From positions 1 through 26,394 of the forward strand of contig JARIHM010000009.1 in the NCBI GenBank assembly GCA_029288275.1: a stretch of 26,394 nt of DNA. The letters run 5' to 3'. The notes below the pieces were generated by a model that saw only the letters and a program-made list of their open reading frames with translations, did not search any database and was not told the origin of the DNA. The stretch is from Candidatus Saccharimonadota bacterium (lineage in GTDB: Bacteria; Patescibacteriota; Saccharimonadia; UBA4664). The number at the start of each line of letters is the position of its first letter. Within the stretch, counting starts at the first letter, position 1. A program made the translations under genes and the position numbers. Below, one piece after another: positions 1-5,969 of the stretch.

Positions 1-829
1 AAGAGACAGGTACCCGGGGCAGCTCGATCCAATCACTCCCCCGCGCTTCCTCGGCGCCGTAGGTTTGGCTGACCTCTCCAAGCAGATGGCGCGTGGTTTG
101 AGCTGCGGCTCCAAGTTGCGGCAGCTCTTGAACAAAGGTACGGCTCGCCTGCACGAGGCTCATAACCTCGGCGGCGCGCCATTCAGCCTGCCTTTGTTGA
201 GTCTCGGCGGCTTCGGCTGCCTCTGCCAGCGCGGCGTTAGTGGGCTGGGCGCGGCTGGCCATGCGAGCACGAATGGCATCTTTGCGCAGGGCGATGCATT
301 CGTGTTGAAGTGGCAGGGGTACGCCGGAGCGTTGACCAACATTACGTAGATGCCCCATAGCTACCCGGAAAACGGTTTGGTCAGGCGTTTCCTGTTTGCG
401 GCGCGGTGAGCCCTCGGCCGGGATATAGCCTTCGGCTGGCAGGGTCATGAGCGTGGTTAGCATATAGGTGCCGATCCGCTCGGCGCTGGAGAGCTCCAGC
501 TGGTCGAGAGTGCTCTCGCGGATCAGCTTTGGTCCCATGGCGTCCAGCGCTTGTGGCAAATCTGGGTAATCGCCCAGGCCCTTATCACGCAGACTGCCAA
601 GGAGCCGGTATTGTACTTGAGCCGCCGCATCGGGGTGGGGGACACGCACGGGGCCGGATTCATCAAAGACGTGTTCGACGAATCTGAGCGGTTGATCATG
701 CCATGAACCCTGTTCGTGTGTTTCGGTGGTGGCAGCGGCGGTTTCGGCTAGCTGCAAGAGCTCGCTCGTAAGGGCATTATTAAAACCGCTACCCTCACCT
801 TCCGGATTGTGGGCAATGGGCTCTGGCAT
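1..829 (-). CDS. Unknown protein, 3' end cut by window edge
   Basis: The minus strand is open without a stop from an ATG at 829 to the left edge, giving 276 codons; the gene continues beyond the window. It begins one base after the stop of the flavodoxin-family gene (TAG-C-ATG), with GGAG about 10 nt upstream inside that gene, so the two are probably co-transcribed and translationally coupled. The protein is soluble-looking, starts MPEPIAHNPEGEGSGF, and becomes rich in Ala, Glu and Gln after about residue 190, as in a helical or coiled-coil segment. No catalytic motif, signal peptide or membrane segment is visible. I do not recognise the family. The uninterrupted frame and the coupling support a real gene; the function is unknown. 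Confidence 0.75.
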   Translation of the reverse strand, partial: MPEPIAHNPEGEGSGFNNALTSELLQLAETAAATTETHEQGSWHDQPLRFVEHVFDESGPVRVPHPDAAAQVQYRLLGSLRDKGLGDYPDLPQALDAMGPKLIRESTLDQLELSSAERIGTYMLTTLMTLPAEGYIPAEGSPRRKQETPDQTVFRVAMGHLRNVGQRSGVPLPLQHECIALRKDAIRARMASRAQPTNAALAEAAEAAETQQRQAEWRAAEVMSLVQASRTFVQELPQLGAAAQTTRHLLGEVSQTYGAEEARGSDWIELPRVPVS

Positions 830-830
830 G

Positions 831-1559
831 CTAGCGATACTCCGGGTTCGGAGCATCAAACCGGGCCCCGGCATCCCATTTGCTGCGCTGGTTGCCGTAG
901 GCTGGGACACCGCCATGAGTCTTGAGCATCTTGGCTAGATGCATCAGGTTCCAAGTCATAAAGGTAGTATTGCGATTGGTGAACTCGTTTTGCGGGCCAC
1001 CTGAGCCAGGGTCAAGGTAGGATGGCCCTGGGCCCGCCGGACCCACCCAGTACGTATCGGCTTGGGGCGGGATGACGTAGCCAAGGTGTTGTAAGCTATA
1101 CAACATATTCATAGCACAGTGCTTGCCGCCATCCTCGTTGCCGGTGATGATGCAGCCGCCCACTTTGCCATAATAGGCGTACTGGCCGGCTTCATTGAGG
1201 AGGCTGGAACAGCTATACAACCGCTCGATGATGTGCTTGGTAACAGAGCTGTTGTCGCCCAGCCAAATGGGCCCTGCTAGCACTAGAATATCGGCCGCCA
1301 TCACCTTTTTATAGAGCTCCGGCCATTCATCGGTGGCCCAGCCGTGTTCGCGCATGTCCGGATATACACCGGTGGCGATATCATGATCGATGGAGCGAAT
1401 AACCTCGGTTTTGACGCCGTGCTTGGTCATAATGCTGCGGCTAAGCTCAATCAGCCCTTCGGTATTGCTCGTCTCAGGGGACTTTTTGAGGGTGTTATTA
1501 AAGAAAAGTGCCGTGAGATCGGAGAAATCCCAGGCTTTATCCGGGTGAGACGAGGCCAT
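831..1559 (-). CDS. Flavodoxin-family NAD(P)H-dependent oxidoreductase
   Basis: The 242-residue protein resembles the NADPH-dependent FMN reductase / flavodoxin-fold family, which binds FMN and moves electrons from NAD(P)H to quinones or other acceptors in the cytoplasm. The N-terminal strand followed by TLKKSPETSNTEGL fits the FMN-phosphate loop. LVLAGPIWLGDNSSVTKHII matches the family's second flavin loop and dimer helix. GKVGGCIITGNEDGGKHCAM is the third strand and loop typical of the family. I chose ATG 1559 because GGGAG lies at 1566-1570, 6 nt upstream, and a -10 (TATACT) lies at 1584-1589; the frame is open another 41 codons upstream but across the promoter. The substrate cannot be told from sequence. 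It is coupled to the unknown gene downstream. Confidence 0.85.
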   Translation of the reverse strand: MASSHPDKAWDFSDLTALFFNNTLKKSPETSNTEGLIELSRSIMTKHGVKTEVIRSIDHDIATGVYPDMREHGWATDEWPELYKKVMAADILVLAGPIWLGDNSSVTKHIIERLYSCSSLLNEAGQYAYYGKVGGCIITGNEDGGKHCAMNMLYSLQHLGYVIPPQADTYWVGPAGPGPSYLDPGSGGPQNEFTNRNTTFMTWNLMHLAKMLKTHGGVPAYGNQRSKWDAGARFDAPNPEYR

Positions 1560-1565
1560 ACTACA

Positions 1566-1589
1566 CTCCCAATTATGGTTTATAGTATA
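1566..1589 (-). promoter_or_regulatory. -10 element and ribosome binding site of the flavodoxin-family gene
   Basis: TATACT at 1584-1589 (minus strand) is a good -10; no convincing -35 lies 17 nt upstream. GGGAG at 1566-1570 stands 6 nt before ATG 1559. The predicted leader is about 18 nt, and this arrangement fixes the start at 1559 rather than at an upstream in-frame codon. Confidence 0.55.
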
Positions 1590-1610
1590 CGTCATCGGGG
1601 AACGGCCCTC

Positions 1611-1639
1611 TTGATGATGCGGGAATTTTCGTTTATAAA
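1611..1639 (+). promoter_or_regulatory. Promoter of the 408-residue orphan gene
   Basis: TTGATG (1611-1616), a 17-nt spacer, then TATAAA (1634-1639). The predicted transcription start is near 1646, giving a leader of about 54 nt before ATG 1700. It diverges from the flavodoxin-family gene, whose -10 is only 22 nt away. Confidence 0.65.
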
Positions 1640-1640
1640 A

Positions 1641-1678
1641 GGGTATCGGCCTGCTCTTATGGCCGATTTTTGTACCCC
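1641..1678 (+). promoter_or_regulatory. Leader hairpin with T run, possible attenuator
   Basis: ATCGGCC (1645-1651) and GGCCGAT (1661-1667) form a stem with a 9-nt loop, followed at once by a T run (1667-1671). Outside it, GGGTA (1641-1645) can pair with TACCC (1673-1677), an alternative or extended stem that would enclose the T run. The hairpin lies 22 nt before the gene's ribosome binding site. It may end transcription early, or simply protect the RNA. Confidence 0.4.
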
Positions 1679-1699
1679 ACAATCTACGTGAGGTGGAAT

Positions 1700-2923
1700 A
1701 TGCGACTGAAGCAGGCTCCCCAGCGGCTCGCTATGCTGGTGGGATCGATTCCGGCCCCGACGGCTCGCCAGGCTCGGGAGCAAGTGCTTAAGCACCCCGC
1801 ACTGGCCCGCAACCTACTGGCACTGACCGACGGCGAGACCGATGAGGGCGCATCGCAAGATGCGATCAATCAGCCGATCTCGTCCGAGGATGGCGAGCTA
1901 CGCAGCAAGTGGCTGGTGGGACAGCTGCGAGCCTGGGTGGGGAGTGAGGCCCTGGAGCCGATCGACTCCAGCCAAGCCGCGGTCGGCTATGGGGGTGTCA
2001 CCTATGACAATATGGTGACGTTCCGCAAGAAGCGCGGTCTGAAGCGGCGCCTGCGGGCAAGCGACTTGCCGCTGGGTGTGGCTGATCACGCTCGCCGGGC
2101 CTGGGAGCAGCACCATCAGGACTGTCCTGATCTGCTGCTTCAGGTGGGAATTCCTACCTGGGTCAATTACCTGCTGTTTGGGTTTGGTCTGGACAATGCC
2201 TGGAAGCCGCAGTACATCCGAGCTATTCGTGGCGCGGTGAAGCGAGAAATGCGCGAGATCTTCCGCGATGACCCGGCCAAGGGGCTCAAGGGGGTCCCGC
2301 GCGACCGAGTAGTGATCCAGGTTGAAGATCCGGGCGGTTTTTGCATTACAGCGGGGGCGCCCCAGATCATCAAGGATCGCTTCCCGCGACTGGCTGGAGT
2401 CCTCCAGCAGCGTTGGATGCGCTGGATGTTGGCGCAGATCATGGCCGTCATCGTGTGGGGCCAGGCTCGCTGGGCGCCGCGCGGTACAGCTGTGGCTACC
2501 CACGGATGCCTCGGCGACTTGGAGCGCATTCGTTACGGCGCTTTCAATTTGGAGGAGGCTGTGCCGTGGTACCACAATGCGCTGGTGCGGTGGCGGTGGC
2601 TCAAGCTTTGGGGCCGCCCGTGGGTGTGGTCGCACTGGCCGGTGGCCAGTGGCCAGGATCTGCCGCCGGAGCCGACGGTGCTGGCGCGCATTGCCCGCCG
2701 GGTCAAGTTCCTGAAGGGCCTGTATGTGGTTATGGGCATGATTGTGCCCGAGGATACGGCACCGGCCGTGCAGGCACGGGCTCAGGCTGTAGTGCAGGCC
2801 GTGGCGCCGCGATTCCGGCGTTGGATTGCCTTTGCTATGCCCTGTGGTGGCGGGCGGCAGACGCCGGAGGAGTTCGACCGGGCCTGTGAGCTGATCGAAG
2901 TTGCTCTGCAGACCGAGGGGTAA
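1700..2923 (+). CDS. Orphan Trp/Arg-rich protein, 407 residues
   Basis: No family is recognised. ATG 1700 is chosen over the upstream in-frame ATG (1670) because AGGTGG at 1691-1696 is a good ribosome binding site and the promoter and leader hairpin lie just before it. The protein is basic and unusually rich in tryptophan, especially from about residue 240 to 320 (RWMRWMLAQIMAVIVWGQ, WRWLKLWGRPWVWSHW). Part of this could lie on or in a membrane, but no clean transmembrane helix or signal peptide is seen. A basic stretch (FRKKRGLKRRLR, near residue 110) could contact nucleic acid. The gene stands alone between its own promoter and a strong terminator. Third codon positions are mostly G or C, more so than in the DUF1345 and CtlX genes that follow. 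Confidence 0.75.
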   Translation: MRLKQAPQRLAMLVGSIPAPTARQAREQVLKHPALARNLLALTDGETDEGASQDAINQPISSEDGELRSKWLVGQLRAWVGSEALEPIDSSQAAVGYGGVTYDNMVTFRKKRGLKRRLRASDLPLGVADHARRAWEQHHQDCPDLLLQVGIPTWVNYLLFGFGLDNAWKPQYIRAIRGAVKREMREIFRDDPAKGLKGVPRDRVVIQVEDPGGFCITAGAPQIIKDRFPRLAGVLQQRWMRWMLAQIMAVIVWGQARWAPRGTAVATHGCLGDLERIRYGAFNLEEAVPWYHNALVRWRWLKLWGRPWVWSHWPVASGQDLPPEPTVLARIARRVKFLKGLYVVMGMIVPEDTAPAVQARAQAVVQAVAPRFRRWIAFAMPCGGGRQTPEEFDRACELIEVALQTEG

Positions 2924-2935
2924 TCAAAAGCGAGT

Positions 2936-2977
2936 GGGCCGGAGCGATTTTTATAATCGCTCCGGCCCTTTTCTTTT
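2936..2977 (+). terminator. Rho-independent terminator of the orphan gene
   Basis: Perfect 14-bp stem (2936-2949 with 2955-2968), 5-nt loop, then TTTTCTTTT. It begins 12 nt after the stop of the gene ending at 2923. Confidence 0.92.
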
Positions 2978-2978
2978 G

Positions 2979-2984
2979 TATACT
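2979..2984 (+). promoter_or_regulatory. -10 element of the DUF1345 gene (near-leaderless)
   Basis: TATACT ends 9 nt before ATG 2994, so transcription would start within about 3 nt of the start codon. No ribosome binding site is present. No clear -35; the region upstream is the T tract of the preceding terminator. Confidence 0.5.
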
Positions 2985-2993
2985 GTTAAGAGT

Positions 2994-3638
2994 ATGAATC
3001 ATCGTATGGCTCTCAAACGCTCGGCCCGCTTACGGGTAGTAGTGGCGGCGCTCGTGGGGATTGCCTCTGCCGTAGCTGGCGCAGCTTTGGGCTCTCGGGC
3101 CCTGGCATTGCTTATAGGCTGGGACGCCGCCGCCTTCACCTACATTACCTGGGTTTGGCTGGCAGTGGGGCGCCTTAGCGATGCCCAGACCGAGCGTCAC
3201 GCCGGTACGGAGGATCCGGGCGCTGCCTTTGCCGATGTGGTACTGCTCGTGGCTAGCGTAGCGAGCTTGCTTGCCGTTGGCCTGGTGATTGCCGGGGCTA
3301 GTGGCGGCCATACCTCGGTAGTGGCTACCGTTGGATTGGCGGTGGTGAGTGTGGTCCTATCCTGGACCGTTGTTCATACCGTATTTATGCTCCGCTACGC
3401 TCGGTTATACTACAGCGGCGCCTCAGGCGGTATCGACTTCAATGGCGGTGCTAAGCCTCGTTATGCTGATTTTGCCTACCTTGCCTTTACTATTGGCATG
3501 ACGTTTCAGGTATCAGATACTGGTCTGCGCACGAGCCGTCTGCGAGCCACGGCCTTACAGCAGGCATTGCTGTCGTACCTGTTTGGTACGGTGATTGTAG
3601 CCACTACCATCAATCTGGTTGTTGGTCTCGGCAAATAA
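2994..3638 (+). CDS. DUF1345 family integral membrane protein
   Basis: The 214-residue protein has about five hydrophobic helices and the hallmark DUF1345 segment YADFAYLAFTIGMTFQVSDT near residue 165, followed by a final helix (YLFGTVIVATTINLVVG). DUF1345 proteins are small membrane proteins of unknown function. ATG 2994 is chosen because the -10 at 2979-2984 places the transcript start almost on it; the in-frame ATG at 3006 is an alternative and neither has a Shine-Dalgarno. The open frame runs back to 2901, but that region holds the previous gene's end and its terminator. The next gene (CtlX-like) starts 65 nt downstream with its own -10-like element. Confidence 0.88.
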   Translation: MNHRMALKRSARLRVVVAALVGIASAVAGAALGSRALALLIGWDAAAFTYITWVWLAVGRLSDAQTERHAGTEDPGAAFADVVLLVASVASLLAVGLVIAGASGGHTSVVATVGLAVVSVVLSWTVVHTVFMLRYARLYYSGASGGIDFNGGAKPRYADFAYLAFTIGMTFQVSDTGLRTSRLRATALQQALLSYLFGTVIVATTINLVVGLGK

Positions 3639-3688
3639 GTCCCGAGACTGCTTTGTGGCGGGTACTGGTGTTTCGATACAGAAACATT

Positions 3689-3694
3689 TAGAAT
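3689..3694 (+). promoter_or_regulatory. Possible -10 of the CtlX-like gene (near-leaderless)
   Basis: TAGAAT ends 8 nt before ATG 3703, in the same geometry as other genes here. There is no ribosome binding site and no convincing -35. Read-through from the DUF1345 gene is also possible. Confidence 0.4.
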
Positions 3695-3702
3695 ATCTGC
3701 CA

Positions 3703-4632
3703 ATGACTTTCCCTGCGTTAGCCGTATTTATGGTACATCCCACTACGTTTGGCTTTGATGAGCAAACGGCCAAGACAAACACATTTCAACAGCCGCTAGC
3801 CGGTAGCGCCGCCAGGCTGGCTGCTCGGGCCGAAACAGAGTTTATGGCTATGGTGAAGCAATTGCGTGATCACGACATTGCGGTAGTGGCGTTTGAGGAC
3901 GCACCGCTCCCGCCGAAGCCAAATGCGGTATTTCCGAACAATTGGCTAACCATGTGGCCGGACGGCCGGGTATTTCTGTATCCTATGGCGACCGAGAGCC
4001 GCCGCCGGGAGAGGAGCCAGGCTGCGCTCCGTCAGCTGGCCGGGCAGTTTGAGCTGGCCGATGTGGTTGATCTGAGCGCAGCCGAACGCCAAGGCCGGTA
4101 TCTAGAAGGCACTGGTGTACTGGTGTTTGACCATGCGCACCGGATTACTTATGCCAGTGTATCGCCGCGCTGTGACGAGGCGCTTGCTCGCCAGCACATT
4201 GCCGACCTAGGCTACCAGCCGGTGATCTTTCACGCTTATGCTAATGGAGCGGCCATCTATCACACCAATGTACTCATGGGTGTACAGACTACTACAGCCG
4301 TGGTTTGCGCCGAGGCTATCACCGATGCAGCCGAGCGGCAGCGGGTATTAGACATGTTTGAACGCACCGGTCACGAGGTAGTTGTGATTACGCCGGCTCA
4401 AATGGCACAGTTCTGCGGCAATGTGATGGAGCTCCAAAACCGGTCTGGCGAACGATTTTTGCTCTTGTCCCGGGCGGCCTATGATGGCTTTACGCTGGAG
4501 CAGCGGACCCAATTAAGTAGAGATAAAACCCTCCTGCCGGTGGCTATTCCGACCATTGAGACCATTGGCGGCGGCAGTGCCCGCTGCATGGTGGCCGAGA
4601 TTTTCTTGCCGCCTAAAAAGGCAGCGGAATAA
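3703..4632 (+). CDS. ctlX: CtlX-like citrulline/arginine-handling amidinohydrolase
   Basis: The 309-residue protein belongs to the pentein fold (arginine deiminase / amidinotransferase superfamily), CtlX type. Visible in order: VHPTTFGF at 11-18; PNNW at 78-81; EGTG at 135-138 (catalytic Glu); YHTNV at 186-190 (catalytic His187); FCGN near 237; and GGGSARCM at 289-296 (nucleophile Cys295). All expected active-site residues are present and the length fits the family. Known members hydrolyse citrulline or related guanidino/ureido substrates in the cytoplasm; the exact substrate is inference. ATG 3703 precedes the conserved FMVHP strand by only a few residues, so the longer frame from 3619 is unlikely. 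The 3' end overlaps the convergent DUF1295 gene by 20 nt. Confidence 0.85.
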   Translation: MTFPALAVFMVHPTTFGFDEQTAKTNTFQQPLAGSAARLAARAETEFMAMVKQLRDHDIAVVAFEDAPLPPKPNAVFPNNWLTMWPDGRVFLYPMATESRRRERSQAALRQLAGQFELADVVDLSAAERQGRYLEGTGVLVFDHAHRITYASVSPRCDEALARQHIADLGYQPVIFHAYANGAAIYHTNVLMGVQTTTAVVCAEAITDAAERQRVLDMFERTGHEVVVITPAQMAQFCGNVMELQNRSGERFLLLSRAAYDGFTLEQRTQLSRDKTLLPVAIPTIETIGGGSARCMVAEIFLPPKKAAE

Positions 4633-5380
4633 TTAACCGGGTGCGTTTTTTGTAGGATTGATAAGCTGCATCTTTGCCCCAGCGCTGATCGGCTGATTTC
4701 TCGAGTGGCGGCACACCGCTCACAAAGCACAGGAGCACGATAATAAAAATCGGGCTTGCCAGAGCTACTATCGTCCCACCCACTGTAAGCGCGCTCACCA
4801 CGGCTCCATACACCCCAATCCACATGAGCATCTCGCCTAAATAATTAGGATGCCGGGCCAGGCGCCATAGGCCTTCATCGATCCAGCGGCCCTTATTGGC
4901 TGGATTGATAATGAAGCGAAATTTTTGCCAGTCGGCCGCACTTTCAAGCACGAATCCAAATAGCCAGATTACCACGCCCAGGGCCAGGAGCAAGGGCTTA
5001 ACTGGGCGCTGACTCGCCATAAACAGCAGCGCTGGAATCATAATTACCCATACCGCCAGACCCTGGCCGAGCCAAAACTTACCAAAGGCCCAAAAGTTTT
5101 GGCGTATAACGTCAAACCGAGCGTCGCGGCCTAATGTATGAATACGAATCAGCAAGTAGCCGCCGAGCCGAACCGCCCAGGCCAGTACCAGTAGCAGGAT
5201 GATGAAGCGCTCAAGGCTAAATCCTGCGCTCACAAAGCTGATGAGCGCGAGCAGGGCAAAGGTAGCGGCGTAGGAGATATCGGTAAGCTTGTCGGTCTGC
5301 CAGCGGTAAGCAATCAGAAACATAGCGATATTCAGGCCAAGCGCCAGAGCTAGAAAGATGAGTAATTCTCTCAGCAGCAT
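4613..5380 (-). CDS. DUF1295 / steroid-reductase-like membrane enzyme
   Basis: The 255-residue protein has about six hydrophobic helices and the C-terminal signature LARHPNYLGEMLMWIGVY (about 179-196) with the following GVPPLEKSADQRWGKDAAYQSYK. These place it in the DUF1295 family, related to 3-oxo-5-alpha-steroid 4-dehydrogenases and isoprenylcysteine methyltransferases. Relatives use NADPH or S-adenosylmethionine on lipid substrates in the membrane; the substrate here is unknown. The start is fixed by a -10 (TACAAT) ending 6 nt before ATG 5380, a leaderless arrangement with no ribosome binding site. The last 20 nt overlap the end of the convergent ctlX-like gene, so no dedicated terminator lies between them. 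Confidence 0.87.
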   Translation of the reverse strand: MLLRELLIFLALALGLNIAMFLIAYRWQTDKLTDISYAATFALLALISFVSAGFSLERFIILLLVLAWAVRLGGYLLIRIHTLGRDARFDVIRQNFWAFGKFWLGQGLAVWVIMIPALLFMASQRPVKPLLLALGVVIWLFGFVLESAADWQKFRFIINPANKGRWIDEGLWRLARHPNYLGEMLMWIGVYGAVVSALTVGGTIVALASPIFIIVLLCFVSGVPPLEKSADQRWGKDAAYQSYKKRTRLIIPLPF

Positions 5381-5386
5381 ACTGGC

Positions 5387-5392
5387 ATTGTA
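5387..5392 (-). promoter_or_regulatory. -10 element of the DUF1295 gene, leaderless
   Basis: TACAAT on the minus strand with exactly 6 nt before ATG 5380, so the predicted transcript starts on the A of the ATG. The -35 region (TAGGCT at 17 nt) is weak. Confidence 0.55.
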
Positions 5393-5453
5393 GGCCGGAC
5401 GGGGGAGAAAGCCTAGTATTTTCCGAGGTTGCTACGGACTTTCGAGAAATCAT

Positions 5454-5485
5454 AAAAAGGTGCCCTGGCGAGAAGCCAGGGCACC
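5454..5485 (-). terminator. Terminator of the small basic protein gene
   Basis: Perfect 11-bp stem (5459-5469 with 5475-5485) with a 5-nt loop, followed on the minus strand by TTTTTAT. It lies 29 nt past the stop of the gene at 5515-5739. Confidence 0.88.
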
Positions 5486-5514
5486 CTAATGAAGAGCGGA
5501 TTGCCAGCAAGCGG

Positions 5515-5739
5515 TTACTTGCCGTTTAGGACACCGATGATGACATTCAGATCGATATCGTGTCCGTCGTGTGCGAGGAAAGCCTTGAGCTCAGCTGGGA
5601 CGGCCTTCTTGTGCTTCTTTCGTGCTGCTTTAACGATCTGCCGAATTCGGTCGTTCGGGGGCGCTACCCCTTCATTCTTTTTACGCTTAATGGGTCTGCG
5701 TCGACGAGTCCCATCTCCGAATTCCGGAAACCGTGGCAT
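5515..5739 (-). CDS. Small basic protein, unknown (74 residues)
   Basis: A short free-standing gene supported by context on both sides: a consensus -35 promoter, AAGGA 7 nt before ATG 5739, and a strong hairpin terminator after the stop. The N-terminal half is highly basic (TRRRRPIKRKKNE near 11-23, KAARKKHKK near 37-45). The C-terminal third is acidic and hydrophobic (FLAHDGHDIDLNVIIGVLNGK). There are no cysteines, signal peptide or membrane segment. The basic half suggests nucleic-acid binding, but this is inference only and no family is recognised. Confidence 0.72.
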   Translation of the reverse strand: MPRFPEFGDGTRRRRPIKRKKNEGVAPPNDRIRQIVKAARKKHKKAVPAELKAFLAHDGHDIDLNVIIGVLNGK

Positions 5740-5802
5740 CAGCCATTCCTTTCGGCTCGTGCTATGTGATGTAGCCTGAGCTGCGGATTTACAGCCGTGA
5801 CT

Positions 5803-5831
5803 ACCTTATTGAGATCATCGTTAATTGTCAA
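5803..5831 (-). promoter_or_regulatory. Promoter of the small basic protein gene
   Basis: Consensus TTGACA (5826-5831), 17-nt spacer, TAAGGT (5803-5808) on the minus strand. The -10 is weak but keeps the conserved T, A and final T. The leader would be about 57 nt. Confidence 0.6.
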
Positions 5832-5885
5832 TAGTGGCATGAATCGCTTGTCATAATCATCTCGTCCGTGCGCTCCCACAGATTA

Positions 5886-5913
5886 TTGACTTCATACAAT
5901 AATAGTGTATCGT
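5886..5913 (+). promoter_or_regulatory. Candidate promoter of the lipoprotein gene
   Basis: TTGACT (5886-5891), 16-nt spacer, TATCGT (5908-5913). TATGAT at 5913-5918 matches better but is 21 nt from this -35. The start would be near 5920, about 50 nt before ATG 5970. Confidence 0.5.
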
Positions 5914-5924
5914 ATGATCCGATT

Positions 5925-5938
5925 GCGCCGCTTGGCGC
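5925..5938 (+). promoter_or_regulatory. Small leader hairpin before the lipoprotein gene
   Basis: GCGCC (5925-5929), gctt loop, GGCGC (5934-5938). A third copy of the pairing sequence, GGCGCC (5964-5969), lies directly between the AAGGAG and the ATG, so the two could compete and mask or free the start. The arms are only 5 bp. Confidence 0.3.
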
Positions 5939-5969
5939 GATGCCCTTCGAGAATAAGGAGTTTGGCGCC

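Noticed and set aside
1898..2635. A 245-codon minus-strand frame opposite the 408-codon orphan
   Set aside because: It lies wholly inside a gene with promoter, ribosome binding site and terminator on the plus strand; its own start has no signals and its composition is that of a GC-rich shadow frame.
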